Assembly (NCBI GenBank): GCA_025024175.1
Contig: QCXZ01000041.1
Coordinates: forward strand, 14,875,786-14,939,785
Source of the DNA: Rhyzopertha dominica
Taxonomy: Eukaryota; Arthropoda; Insecta; Coleoptera; Bostrichidae
Length of the DNA stretch: 64,000 nt
Direction of reading: 5' to 3'
In this document: piece by piece, positions 1-11,145 of the stretch
How the letters are laid out: every line of letters begins with the position of its first letter
How positions within the stretch are numbered: the first letter of the stretch is position 1
The notes under the pieces: generated by a model
Databases searched by the model: none
What the model was told of the DNA's origin: nothing
What the model saw: only the letters and a program-made list of their open reading frames with translations
Position numbers and translations under genes: made by a program

Positions 1-1560
1 TGCACTGAAAAATCGATTAAGAAACTTTAAAGCATTTTTTGATATCTATTATAGTAATCAAGATACAAGTAGCGATAGCAATCGAATAGTCTAAAAAACG
101 CTCTCTATTTCGAAAATGAATCAAGATCCGTTTACACCACTAAACTATGTCCGAAAAAAGTCTCTTATCATTTGATATAGCACATTTTTTATACCTGTGT
201 AGTAACATAACGCATATTTCCTTTATCGATCCATACGACAAAAATTTTCCAAGCTTACGCATTAAGCGAAAGAGGTAAACGCGACTTGTTTATTTTTCGC
301 AGTTTTCATCTGTGTGTTGTTAATTCACTCCCCAGCGCTGCTTTGCCTAACGACACAAGTTTCAAATTAAAAAATGCCTCGTTTAAATTCACGTCTTGAT
401 ACGACGCGAAATGATTAATTAAAGTTGGACATTTTCGTTTTGCGAGTCTTTATCCTCATCCCGACATCAAATTTTGCGGTGCTAGAGTAAATATGTTTGT
501 GATAGGCTGTAGGGTTATTCGAATTTGTGGACTTTTCGCCGCATTTCGAGCAGTAATACGGATTTCGGCGAAGCTGCGTGGACAAATTGGGAATTACGTA
601 ATCCGTGCTCGTTCCGAATGCAACTCATATTGCATGATTAAGAATCATTCACCGAAATAACAACTTCTAAATGTTTTTATTCGTTATTTACGAGGGTTAC
701 TCAAACACAAACGGGGATTTTTTTTCAATAAATAGATGTATAATGGACTAAATTTTTTAATTTAATGTAAGCACACAGGATGTCACGAAGAGTTCCTATA
801 AAACGATTTCGGAGAATCGCTAATTGAAGAATTTTAAAATTTTGCAGTATTAAGTTCCCGAATATGCTCTGTTAATGACTATAATGCCAACTCAAACAAC
901 TGTCTCCTACATCGCAAATTAACGCTAACTTCGGTATCTACTTATTTTAAATATAACGACCTGAATTGTTTGTTGTATTCCACGTAAAACTACAGGGTGA
1001 GATTTATAATAGCACATGATATACTTAAACAGTGGTTTTTTCAAAATCTTTGAGCTACGAAATCGCATTTAGCGTTTGTCACACACTAATAATATTCGGA
1101 TCTTAACAATTGTCACCGATAACAGTAATGAGAAGGGTCCAAACCACATTTTCATTAGCTCAATATTTGAATTCTGTATGTAGCATTACAGAGTGGCGTC
1201 GTAGTCACATATCAAGATATATACAAAACTCAAAAAAGTTATATGGAACCCGCTTTTCATGTTATCTTTAGATTCTACGGAAAATTTTAGTTAGGGTTTA
1301 TATGAAACCTAAATATGAGCGACAGATTTATTAATACTTAACATTTTATGTAAAAATTGTTGTAATTGCTCTTTATGTAACATACGATTGCTTTGGACAT
1401 AATTTGACAGATATTAAAACATTTGGTCGTTCGAGAAGTCATGTGCGTGCAGTCTTAGGGCTTAGAGGAAGTTGCAATGAAAACAGAAGCACTCAACACT
1501 GATTCAGAAGTGAGGCGATCAGGATGGGCTTCGAACTGATGCTGATAGAAATTGATGAAT
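1..1560. other. Unassigned AT-rich sequence
   Basis: I see no convincing coding region, RNA gene or element boundary here. Reading frames are short and broken. The stretch ends at the target duplication of the palindromic hammerhead element. Confidence 0.6.
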
Positions 1561-1612
1561 AAATCTGAATGATTAAAATGCATGTCTATGCTGTGCTGTC
1601 TACACCTCAACC

Positions 1613-1661
1613 AACTGCAGATAGTACTATTTCGCTGTCATTACAGCTCATCAGTGCAGTT
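1613..1661 (-). ncRNA. Type I hammerhead ribozyme, copy 1
   Basis: On the minus strand a complete hammerhead can be drawn. Stem I is AACUGCA paired with UGCAGUU (7 bp). The core is CUGAUGA. Stem II is GCUGU-AAUG-ACAGC (5 bp, 4-nt loop), followed by GAAA. Stem III is the palindrome AUAGUACUAU, then C as the cleavage nucleotide before UGCAGUU. All core bases fit the consensus. The 2-nt loop left in stem III suggests cleavage as a dimer. The predicted cut is between plus positions 1619 and 1620. Confidence 0.85.
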
Positions 1662-1964
1662 TAGGTCTAGTGTAGACAACACGGCATAGAACTGGTTTTG
1701 CTTATATACCAAAGCAATGGTATGATAAAAGTAAGAATTTAGGATGGCAATGCCATCTGTCAGCATTACACTGACATGATGGCAAAGCCACCTAGCTGCC
1801 TTAACGGGAACTACTTCCTAAAGGAAGTGACCTGTAGCCTGACAAATTGGCATGCAACTGCATACTTCAATTTGACAGCAGGCCCCCACGGCACTTTTTG
1901 CTGACGGGCAAGAACCAACATACATTAAAATGCATGTCTATGCTGTGCTGTCTACACCTCAACC

Positions 1965-2010
1965 AACTGCAGATAGTACTATTTCGCTGTCATTACAGCT
2001 CATCAGTGCA
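1965..2010 (-). ncRNA. Hammerhead ribozyme, copy 2, shortened stem I
   Basis: Core, stem II and palindromic stem III are identical to copy 1. The 5' strand of stem I is cut by the inverted junction: only UGCA remains before CUGAUGA and the next bases no longer pair, leaving 4 bp. It is in direct orientation with copy 1. The cleavage positions (1972 and 1620) are 352 nt apart, which defines a monomer. Activity is probably weaker than in copies 1 and 3. Confidence 0.75.
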
Positions 2011-2099
2011 TTGCCATCCTAAATTCTTACTTTCATCATACCATTGCTTTGGTATATAAGCAAAACCAGTTCTATGCCGTGTTGTCTACACTAGACCTA

Positions 2100-2148
2100 A
2101 ACTGCACTGATGAGCTGTAATGACAGCGAAATAGTACTATCTGCAGTT
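2100..2148 (+). ncRNA. Type I hammerhead ribozyme, copy 3
   Basis: Same fold and bases as copy 1 but on the plus strand: stem I AACUGCA/UGCAGUU, CUGAUGA, stem II GCUGU/ACAGC, GAAA, palindromic stem III AUAGUACUAU and C before the cut. Upstream 2072-2091 and downstream 2155-2174 are nearly complementary over about 20 nt, so stem I can be extended beyond an internal loop into a long rod. A TATATAA motif lies about 45 nt upstream. Confidence 0.85.
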
Positions 2149-2394
2149 GGATGAGGTGTAGACAGCACAGCATAGACATGCATTTTAATGTATGTTGGTT
2201 CTTGCCCGTCAGCAAAAAATGCCGTGGGGCCTGCTGTCAAAGTTGAAGTATGCAGTTGCATGCCAATTTGTCAGGCTACAGGTCAGTTTCTTTAGGAAGT
2301 AGTACTTGTTAAGGCAGCTAGGTGGCTTTGTCATCATGTCAGTGTAATGCTGACAGATGGCATTGCCATCCTAAATTCTTACTTAAATCTGAAT

Positions 2395-4870
2395 TATTTC
2401 AATTCGTATAGTGTTATGGTATGCTCTTAGCACTACTAGTTATTCGTAAAATAATAGCTTCTAACAGAATACACGTATTATAGGTACTTAGGTACTTACA
2501 TAACATAAAAACAAACATGTATTTTCCAAAAGCAACATATACCTAAATAAGACAAATAGACAGCTTGAACGAACTTGTAACTGACAGAAGTATTAAAAAG
2601 TTCTGTTTGTGTATCTCTAACAAGAATTGTTGTCATACCATACGTAAGGAAGAAGAAAGCTCAGTTTTCGGTGCAAAACTGTAGTTTTAAATGAATGCGT
2701 TTGTTGAAGTAGTTGACACTCCTTTGCTTTACTTAATATGTATTACAAACGGAAATTAAATCTAGTTACAATGTATTGTAGAAAAGTAAGTGCGCTTGCA
2801 GAACATTGCAATTTACACGTTGTACAAGAAAATGGTAATGCGTTCGGACTCTGAATGTTCTCATTATAATGAGGATGAAGTATGTAAGTTTTACACTGCT
2901 TTAACATCACTTATATTGGGTTGCTTTTCAACAACAAATTGTAAGTAAATCGTGTATGTTTTGTTTGTAATGCTAAATAATACAGTGGAATGTAAATCTA
3001 CAATAACACGCTCTCCTATCTATAATGTAAACTACTCAAGCACAAACAGTAACACTTTAAAATATTTTTAAAAGTATAGTAATTTATAATGACATCTCGC
3101 AGCAAAATTGCTGACATCTATACAGCACTAATATAGCCTACTTGTGGGCACTCAAAATGTGACATCAACAAACGATTTTTTTATTTATTAATAATTTGTG
3201 GTGAATGCAACATAATTATAGCAAGAACATGTCGAAGGTTTCCAGAAAGGTTTCCCAACAAACCAAGACCAGACTGTAAAATGCTACAGATACTGTTGAT
3301 GAACTGTCCATAAGTTCACGGTAAGTGACGTTTCGCACGTTTCCGGTTTTCTTCTTTAGCTGTGGCGTGTAGTACCCAAGCGCCATCACACAAAAGAGAG
3401 TAGTCGAGGAGCCAGTTGAGCTGAGACCTTCCTGAAGTCAGGTTCGTCGTGGATTATATAATATTACAGCTCCATAAGAAAAATAAACTTGAGGGTGGTT
3501 ACAAGCTTTCGAAACTTTGTAGAAAAAATGCGTCTGAGTTAAAACTATTTGAAAGTGTGCGCTACGAATATTTATTTTGGATTCTAAAAAAAATACAAAC
3601 AAAATAGTTACAAGCTATTTAAATTATAAATTGATATTATTCATTTTTTCCGTAAAAACTCAAAACTGTTGCAGATATTTTTAATTTGAAAACAATTATC
3701 GTTAAGCATCTTTAGCCACTTTGCCTTCATACAAACTACATTGTAGTTTTTCAAATAGCAGAATTACCCAAGCATACGCACGAGTGGTGGGTCGGCCTGT
3801 ATTGGCGATTCAAATTAATATTTACGCGCGCTAGCACGATTAGCTGGTCGCGTAGAAAGCAATTGACAGGTGTCATTTTCTGGTGTCATTCGCGTGGTGT
3901 GCCGTACGAAATGCGTCTAAGTTTAATAGAACAAATATTACCGCGACTCGTTTATCCTCAACCGTCTAATAACGCATGCAGAAGTACACACAAAAAAAAT
4001 ACTGTTTATACGTAGTTCAAAATTCTGCCGCTAGACTGCGTATCGCTTAGCGTGAATCGCCTGTATATTTGGTAACCCAAACAATAAGCAGTTTTCTAGC
4101 ATTAATAGCATGTGTCACATAGGAACGCTGTAAAACGGATAACTAAAAATTGAGATAAAACAGTAAAAATTAATATTTTCAACGACACATGCTGAAAAAT
4201 AGATTATTAACTGCATACCCGGTTAGATATCTGACTTGATCATCTTAACCAGTTACATATTTTAAACCCATTGTGTATTCAGTACGCGCAAATATTATAA
4301 TTCTCGACTTTCTCGTAAATATAGTTACACAGTTCCATGAAGATCCGAATTATAACGAACATAATATTTACACCACCGCAAACTTGATGTTTGGGTGAGA
4401 TACACAAAATGGTATGTAGTCCAACTTTAATTAATCTTTTGCATGCTGATAAGTCGAGAACTTTAAACGAAATTTTTTTAATTTGAAACGTCTGTCGTTG
4501 GCCAAAGCAGCCTTGGGGGTGAATTAACAGGGAGACGAAAACAAGAAAATAAACATGAAACGTTCACCTCTTACCCTTGATGCTCTGAAAAATTTTTGTC
4601 GTGTCGAATCAATAAAGAGAATTTGTACGTCGCTATAGCATGCAAAATAAATTGTAGGACCATAGAATTTAAAACGAATTAAATCGTTTTGATGTTCAAA
4701 ATAGTAATATCCAGCTCTTAAAAATGCAGTGTTTGTTATACCCAAAAAGGTAGAAGTGCAATATGATTGTGTAAAACCTTTATATTAACTAGCTGGTGTA
4801 GGCTCACTTCGCGCCGTGAGTTAGAATACATAGAAGACTGATTTCATAAAATTATATAAATTGTGGTAAC
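2395..4870. other. Unassigned AT-rich sequence
   Basis: No gene, structured RNA or bounded repeat could be supported in this stretch. Confidence 0.6.
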
Positions 4871-4879
4871 CTTAAAGTG

Positions 4880-5560
4880 ACCTTCTCAAAACGTCGATTT
4901 TCAACGTCCCTACCGTGAAACGGTTTCAGCGATGTGCCACACTTTCTTTCGTCTGCTGATGAATTTTACAGAATGTTCCATGGGCTTTTCGAAACGTCGA
5001 TTTCGACATATTCGCCGCGAGCCGGTTACGGCAATGTACCACACTTGAGAGTTACCTCGTCTTCTACTGAATAATGTTCTGGAATGTTCCGTGATCATCT
5101 CGAAACGTCAATTTTCTATATCTCCGCTGCGAGACGGTTACGGCAATGTGCCACACTTAAGAATTTATTCGTCTTCCACTGAATGTTCTAGCATGTTCTC
5201 GAAACGTCAATTTTTCAATACCGTGACGGTCGCGGCAGAGTGTCATGCATACGATATATTTCGTCTGCTGATGTATTTTCCAGAATTTTCTGTCACCTAA
5301 AAACGTTGATTTTCGATTTTCTGTCGCGAGAAACTTTTGGAAATATTTCTCACTTAAGGGTTCTCTAGTCTTCGGCAAAAGTTCTAGAATGTTTATTCTC
5401 GAAACATTTTTGAGTTCCCCACTGCGAGACGATTTAGGAAAAATACCACACTTGAGGATTTTGGCATCTTTACTGAATCTTCCAGAATATTCTGACTTTC
5501 TCGAAGAGATGCGATGAATTTTTCATCTATGAAACGTCTCTTTTCGATTCTTCCAAGGTA
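4880..5560. repeat. Degenerate tandem repeat, ~100-bp period, about six units
   Basis: A diverged unit recurs with a spacing of about 95-112 bp. Landmarks are CTCGAAACGTC, a TGCGAGACGGTTACGGCAAT-like stretch, CCACACTT (4937, 5039, 5151, 5446) and TCTTCxACTGAATGTTCxxGAATGTTC. Frames inside it look protein-like only because the repeat lacks stops in places. One unit contains CTGATGA and GAAA, but no stem II forms between them. Confidence 0.7.
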
Positions 5561-6381
5561 AGACAGTGAAAAAAGGGAAGGACAAGAGTAGAAATTTTTA
5601 ACTTTCTTGACCACATTATTTACGAATTTTCGAAAAACCGCCAGCACCACCTAATAATTCGAGTGGCGCTTTTTGAAGTCAGATATACCAAATGTATATG
5701 TATTCTTTCTTTGTATGTAAAATATATTTATGTAATATTATTTATTACGAATGCTAAAATGCAATTTTTTGTTCCATTAGTGACAATTCTTGCGCTAACG
5801 ATTTTTGGCATGGTTGACTCTTTCTATGATCACAGATTTGTAACGGTGTGACTAGATGCCTAGCCAAGATATTTTCTAACGTGTTAAACAAATCCGCCGT
5901 GATTACTTCCGCTGCCAGTTCTGACATTTGCGCAAGAGCGCGCTTTATCTTTTCTTTTACAAAGGCTGGGATCCTGAAAAAAGGAAAAGAACGACAATTT
6001 TTTTAAACAACACCACTCAATATGCTCTGATATGTTTGAAAATGCTCTTATTCGAAAGCTCCTGATCCACATTTTCATGTCAGCTATTTTGTATGTGCAA
6101 CAAATATTAAGTATATTTGTTTGAAAAATACCTTAGGGTATGGTTGAACCTTTTATCATTCGGATAAGTATTAATTTGTCTCTAAATATTTAGTAGTTTT
6201 TAAGTGGTACTGTTTTTTAATGAATGCGTCTCTTTCTATCGGTATCTCGAATACATCTTTTCGCTCTTTGCAGTATCCCGACCTCAAGTCGTGTTGGTAA
6301 ATAAACTTAGCGGGACAACCCTCTTTCTGAAAAATGTACTTAGGGCTGTTATATGTATGTTTCGATCCAAACAGTTTGAAA

Positions 6382-6717
6382 CCAAAACTGTACGACATTA
6401 TTAAAAATGTAACTTACAAGTTTGACAACTTGTTACGAAGTCATGGACATACCGTTTTACGTGTACCACCCTACCACATGAATTTGAATCCCATCGAGTT
6501 AATTTGGGCCACAGTAAAACACAACGTTGGTGCAAAAAATCACGTTCAAATTGGATAACGCAAGGATGATAGCCGAAGAAGAATTCATCAAGATAACACC
6601 CTAAGATTGGAAGAAGCTCTGTGACCACGTGATTAAAGTAGAGGACAAATATATGGAACATGAAGTATTTGTTGGTAATCTCAGTAAAGTGGAACCTCTA
6701 ATTATTAACTTACAGTG
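6382..6717 (+). pseudogene. Tc1-like transposase C-terminal fragment
   Basis: Translation gives the end of a DDE transposase of the IS630-Tc1-mariner superfamily: HGHTVLRVPPYHMNLNPIEL followed by IWATVKHNV. The NPIEL-IWA block contains the last catalytic acidic residue. After HVQI the frame shifts by one base and continues as LDNARMIAEEEFIKITP, a stop, then DWKKLCDHVIKVEDKYME. Nothing recognisable of the first two catalytic aspartates lies upstream, so the copy is 5' truncated and dead. A more decayed relative lies at 48570-48990. Confidence 0.75.
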
Positions 6718-6755
6718 ACTGTGATAGTGATTAGATAGTGCATATATACCTATGT

Positions 6756-7005
6756 ATTAATTCTCTTCATTGTATAATGTTGTTTCGCTTGTTTTCTTTT
6801 TCATTTGCCTTTAATTTCTGGTAATAACTTGACAACTCACTCGAATGTGTGATTTATTATTTTTGTTTCTCTTGTTTGTACTTAGTAATTAGTTCTCTTT
6901 ATTGTACAGTCTTATTGTTTCTTCTAAGTATGTTTTCTTTTTCATTCGTTTTTTGGTTCCGATAGTAATTTGACAACTCACATGTATGTGTATGTATTAT
7001 TGACA
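6756..7005. repeat. Diverged tandem duplication, 133-bp period
   Basis: The segment starting ATTAATTCTC at 6756 is repeated as ATTAGTTCTC at 6889. Both contain GTTTTCTTTTTCATT and end with TTGACAACTCAC. It directly follows the Tc1-like pseudogene and may be its 3' flank. Confidence 0.6.
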
Positions 7006-7009
7006 TTAT

Positions 7010-10000
7010 TTTTAGGTTTCCATTTTTTTGTACTGCCTAGGTTATTTTGTTTACTTTATTACACAATAATACTGTTTCCTGTACTTCTTTTTCCTAAACA
7101 CCACTTTGAGGCTGGCGCCAACGCGACTCAACTCCACCGCTCGCCATCATTCATCTGTTTTGCAGTATTCAATTATATGCCTGTTAACTCAGGCAAATGT
7201 ATGTATTTTGGTAATACATTTTATTCTTATGCTCTTACATTGCCAATATATAAAAGCTTTGCAAAATTTTGTGCAGAAACTGGGGAAGTTACATGAATTT
7301 TGAATCATGTTAAATAGTTGTTATAAATGTCCGCCACTGCCTATAATTACCACAATTACAAGTAACTTCTTACAAATAATATATTTAATAATCAAAATAT
7401 TTTCAAAATCAATTATGTGAAAAAGATCAGTCATGCCATTAATTGTGACGAAACTTACCGTTACTCATCCCTTATCTACCTGGCTCTGCCTTTTTAAACA
7501 GGTGCAATATAAACCAGCTTCCTGATGTGCACCGTGAGGAACGAGTAGTTTGCACGTGGCTAAGTGTTTTATATGCCGCGGCTGTTGGACCTTTGAAGGA
7601 TTTCCCAGCATAGCAGGATGCAGCATGATGAAAGGGACGCTTATATAAGTTTGCCAATAAGAACGTTAGGATTTAAAATTTAAATAAAACACAGTATAAT
7701 ATAGCTTTATGAACCACTCGATGGTTTGACTAACACCAACAGCAACAATTTTGATTGTTTAAACAAAAAATGAAGATGATTTTTTGATGACCTTGAAAAC
7801 AGATTTGTGCACTACGACCTCGTGTAACTTTTTTTTTATCCAGAAGCATTGGTCTCATTTCGTAAGCATGTTAGGTCGCTTCAGCTGGGCTTCTAAACTT
7901 CAAGATAATACACAATGCACCTCAGACAAACACAACCAACACTACTCACTGTACTACTTCAACCAAAAATCTGCTATCAGGTACCAGGCGTCAGTAGTGT
8001 CACCCAACGCACACCATTCAGGTTACAGCAGTGTTGCCATTACTTTTTATCCAACCCATGTAGATATTTATGCTGTATCCTTTTTTTGCAGTTTAAGCGA
8101 TCAATAAAGGCTTTCTTCCTTTAATCACAATTTTCATTTCTGTTGTGATCTGATTTCTACTCTGTATACAAATTGTTAGTCTTAAATGTAATTGCTCAGA
8201 CTTTATAGCATGTAACAATATTATATATTATTTTCCTTTTAGGTATAAGCATATAATTTGCTATATGTTTAATTTTCGATGCTATTTTGGTACTATGTTG
8301 GTTTGCAACACATAAAATATAATAAATAAATAAAATTTAGACGCATCTAGCGTATCAATGGAGCTTTATATGCTGAAGTAAAAATCCGCCGCGCTTGCGC
8401 AGTCACAACATTGGCGGGGATTTAATCCTTCAGAGGTGGTGTATCCGTTTCATTGATTGGTGAACACCATTGGTGGACATTGCCGAATTTTTGATGTAAC
8501 TATTAAAAAATTTCGTATTTCGTATCGATTAATGCCGCAATTAGTTTTGTGCTGTATTCTCTTAGCAAAGGATATCAAGGGCACCTGGAAACATAAATTT
8601 TGCTGCCTAAAGACAATCGGGCTTTGCCTCTCGTTTGCGTTCTTCCCTCATTTACTACTAAAATCGCTAATGATTCCTAAACGACCCAACCGTTGATGTA
8701 AATTATTTTGCACCGCACAACCTCTGGACTATAAATAATTCATTCCCTGATGTCTTTCAATTAGCATTCAGCCGAAATTTCAGTGTACGTGGGTGGATGC
8801 CCCGCACCTGTTTTGGATCTTTCGGGACGTTTAAAATCCGTTAATTCGAAACGCTAGCGAGGATCGCCTACGCGTTGGGTCGCGCCAGCTACATTATGAA
8901 ATACGACTCGAATATCCAATCTAGGCACATTATTAATGTTCGACAGTGATGCGGTGCTGAAATCCGTTGAAACTCCTATAAATATCTCATTTTGGAGACT
9001 TACACAATTACGAAACAGTAATAAGAAACGGAATAAAGCAAAAAAGATAGCAAACTAAATTTTAAGACAGTAAACCAAACAAATTACAAGCATTCTCACC
9101 AGTTTTGATAAAGTGTGAAGGAATAAACTTGCAGCTCACTTGATTGTATGCTATTGCTATAAATACATTGAATGTTATTGTGTGTGCGACTGTTGATTGA
9201 TCTAGGTAATTCTTCGACTTTATTAAGCTTTGTACATTTTTACATTTATCAATTTTATCAAATAATCTTTTAAGGGTACGGCAATGCCCCCGCCAAGTCG
9301 AGTAAGCGCACAGCCGTACCATACTTTTCTCGAAGCGACTCAGTGCAGTTTGGAACCCCCTGTAACGTCGCTGTGGATAAAGCTAGAAGCCTTTTAATTT
9401 TTAGTCATCAATGACAGACTATAACTAGCTATATTTCCAAATACATTCTATTTGTACGTATAATATACTACATATTGCCAGTCAAAGTTCTCTAATTTTG
9501 ACAGTGACTGACTAAACGGATCATCAAAATTCTGAGTTACTTTTAGCAGACACACAATCTTTTGCATTCAGTTAGTTTTTAAACTATAAAGGAAGGAAAA
9601 ACTCCAGATAATGTTTAAGTATAATATTTTCCCATGATGTTCATGGTCTGGAATATACATTCCTATACAAAAAAAGTGCTTATAGCCCACCATATGAAAT
9701 GACACAATTTTTAAAAATAAACCCTGTTGGATAATTATTTTATAATTATTATTGATGTGACAATCATAGACCAGGGCAAGATAAATAGATGGGAAACTCT
9801 AATGGTGGGGGGTAGGTTCATATAAAGCGCCTGCAGTGTTACTAGGCTAAACTACACATAAATATGCCAAGTCGATAACATAGGAAACATAGGAATAAAC
9901 TACTTGCAAATTAAATAAGAGATTACGTACGAATAATTTGCAGTTAAATAATGATAAACAAAACAAAAGCCGTTTGGTATTAGCTAATAATTATAATTAT

Positions 10001-10910
10001 CATAAATGTACAATTTATAAATATATCAATAAAACAGAAGCATGGTAGACGACTTCGTCTTTTTCTCCAGGTAGTCGAAATAACTCATCAAAATACTTGT
10101 GACAAACCAGATAGCGTAGGTAAGCTATCTAATTATCCAAACTATTTTGTAGTTTTTAATGCGTTTCAGTCATATTTGGTACATCTGAAACAAGTACGAA
10201 TTTTTTAAACAGACCTTCATTGTAAATAAAAATATTTCTAAGGGGCCTATATTATTATATTATATATAGTAGGTATGTGATAAATAAGGATGGTGTCCAC
10301 TCTGTTGTTCATAATTAGTCTGCTTTATTGCACTTACACGCCACGATTACTGGATAGGAGCTCATTGAATTTTTAAGCGCAACAAATAAGGCAACGCAAG
10401 CTGCAGTTTGAAAAAAAAGTATTTAGTGGTGAATTTGTCAGCTGCTAACTAGGGCAAGGTCCCAGAAGTTCACAGCAATAAAAAGCGCCCAGATCTGACA
10501 AAAATTTATTTTCATACGGCCCTGACCTTTTTGTGTTGTCACATTTCGTCAAATTCTTTCAGATGTATTCCTTGCTTTGTTTACATCAGCGAAGCAAGAA
10601 ATTATATTCAGCGAGATGTTCTGAAACACGTTCGCATATCAAGCTTACTACAGCAAAGGCAAGAAAAATTCACTTCTAATAGTCGGTTGCCTAAACCAAT
10701 GCTTTCTCTGAATTTGTGTTTGCTTGTGGGTTATTCAGGTATGAATACTTTCTTGCTATTAACAGCTCTCCGTTTGGGCATGAAAAAGTTTAACTTGAGC
10801 AAATGTAAAAAAGTAAACTCTGTATCATAATAGATTTTTGCCTTAAAAACAAACGTGTGTATCGACATCTACTTAAATAAAACGAATAGTACTACTGGAT
10901 GTTCTTATTT
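7010..10910. other. Unassigned sequence
   Basis: Several frames of 60-107 codons occur here, but none shows a recognisable domain, codon bias or splice context, and I do not call them genes. No bounded element was found. Confidence 0.5.
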
Positions 10911-10913
10911 ATA

Positions 10914-11145
10914 CAGGGTTTCTATAAATGATTCATGCATCCAGGCGCTTATGGAAATTATCGATTAAATCAATTTGGCGCCTCCCTGAAAAATTAACAC
11001 GCCTTCTGCTTTGACAGATACTTGTCATCTGTCGATTGTCGCTTTATTTGATATATTTTAATATCCGAAAACGCGTGGAGTGTGTATTTTCAACATATGC
11101 TATAGTGCATTGTGGGATAATTAACTTTAAGATTGGAGAAAGCTC
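10914..11145 (+). repeat. Interspersed repeat copy, CAGGGTTTCTA family
   Basis: This segment starts CAGGGTTTCTATAAATGATT and runs to about AACTTTAAGA. It matches 22640-22885 in the same orientation along most of its length, including GGAAATTATYGATTAAATCA and GTGTATTTTCAACATATGCT. The CAGGG-type terminus suggests one end of a TA-flanked DNA transposon, with the far end not identified. Confidence 0.65.

Larger units (their letters stand above)
1571..2384. mobile_element. Palindromic retrozyme-like element with three hammerhead motifs
   Basis: The element lies between two copies of a 10-bp direct repeat, AAATCTGAAT, at 1561-1570 and 2385-2394, taken as the target-site duplication. Three modules can be defined. 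A' (about 87 bp) holds a hammerhead and ends in CATTTTAA. C' is about 185 bp. B' is about 85 bp and has a TATATAAG motif. Read on the minus strand from 2010 to 1571 the order is A'-C'-B'-A', an LTR-like pair of A' around a ~265-bp body. Read on the plus strand from 2012 to 2384 it is B'-A'-C'. The two are joined head to head, so 1742-2011 and 2095-2375 form palindrome arms of about 270 bp around an 83-bp loop. There is no protein-coding region. A retrozyme or a Penelope-like pseudo-LTR derivative fits best (inference); a plain foldback MITE is the alternative. Confidence 0.75.

Noticed and set aside
4944..5005. CTGATGA and GAAA inside the ~100-bp tandem repeat
   Set aside because: No stem II or stem I can be drawn, and the other repeat units do not keep the core.
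6171..6398. 75-codon minus-strand frame with GCPAKFIYQHDLRSGYCKER
   Set aside because: It looks somewhat protein-like, but I could not tie it to a family, and it is opposite in orientation to the adjacent transposase remnant.
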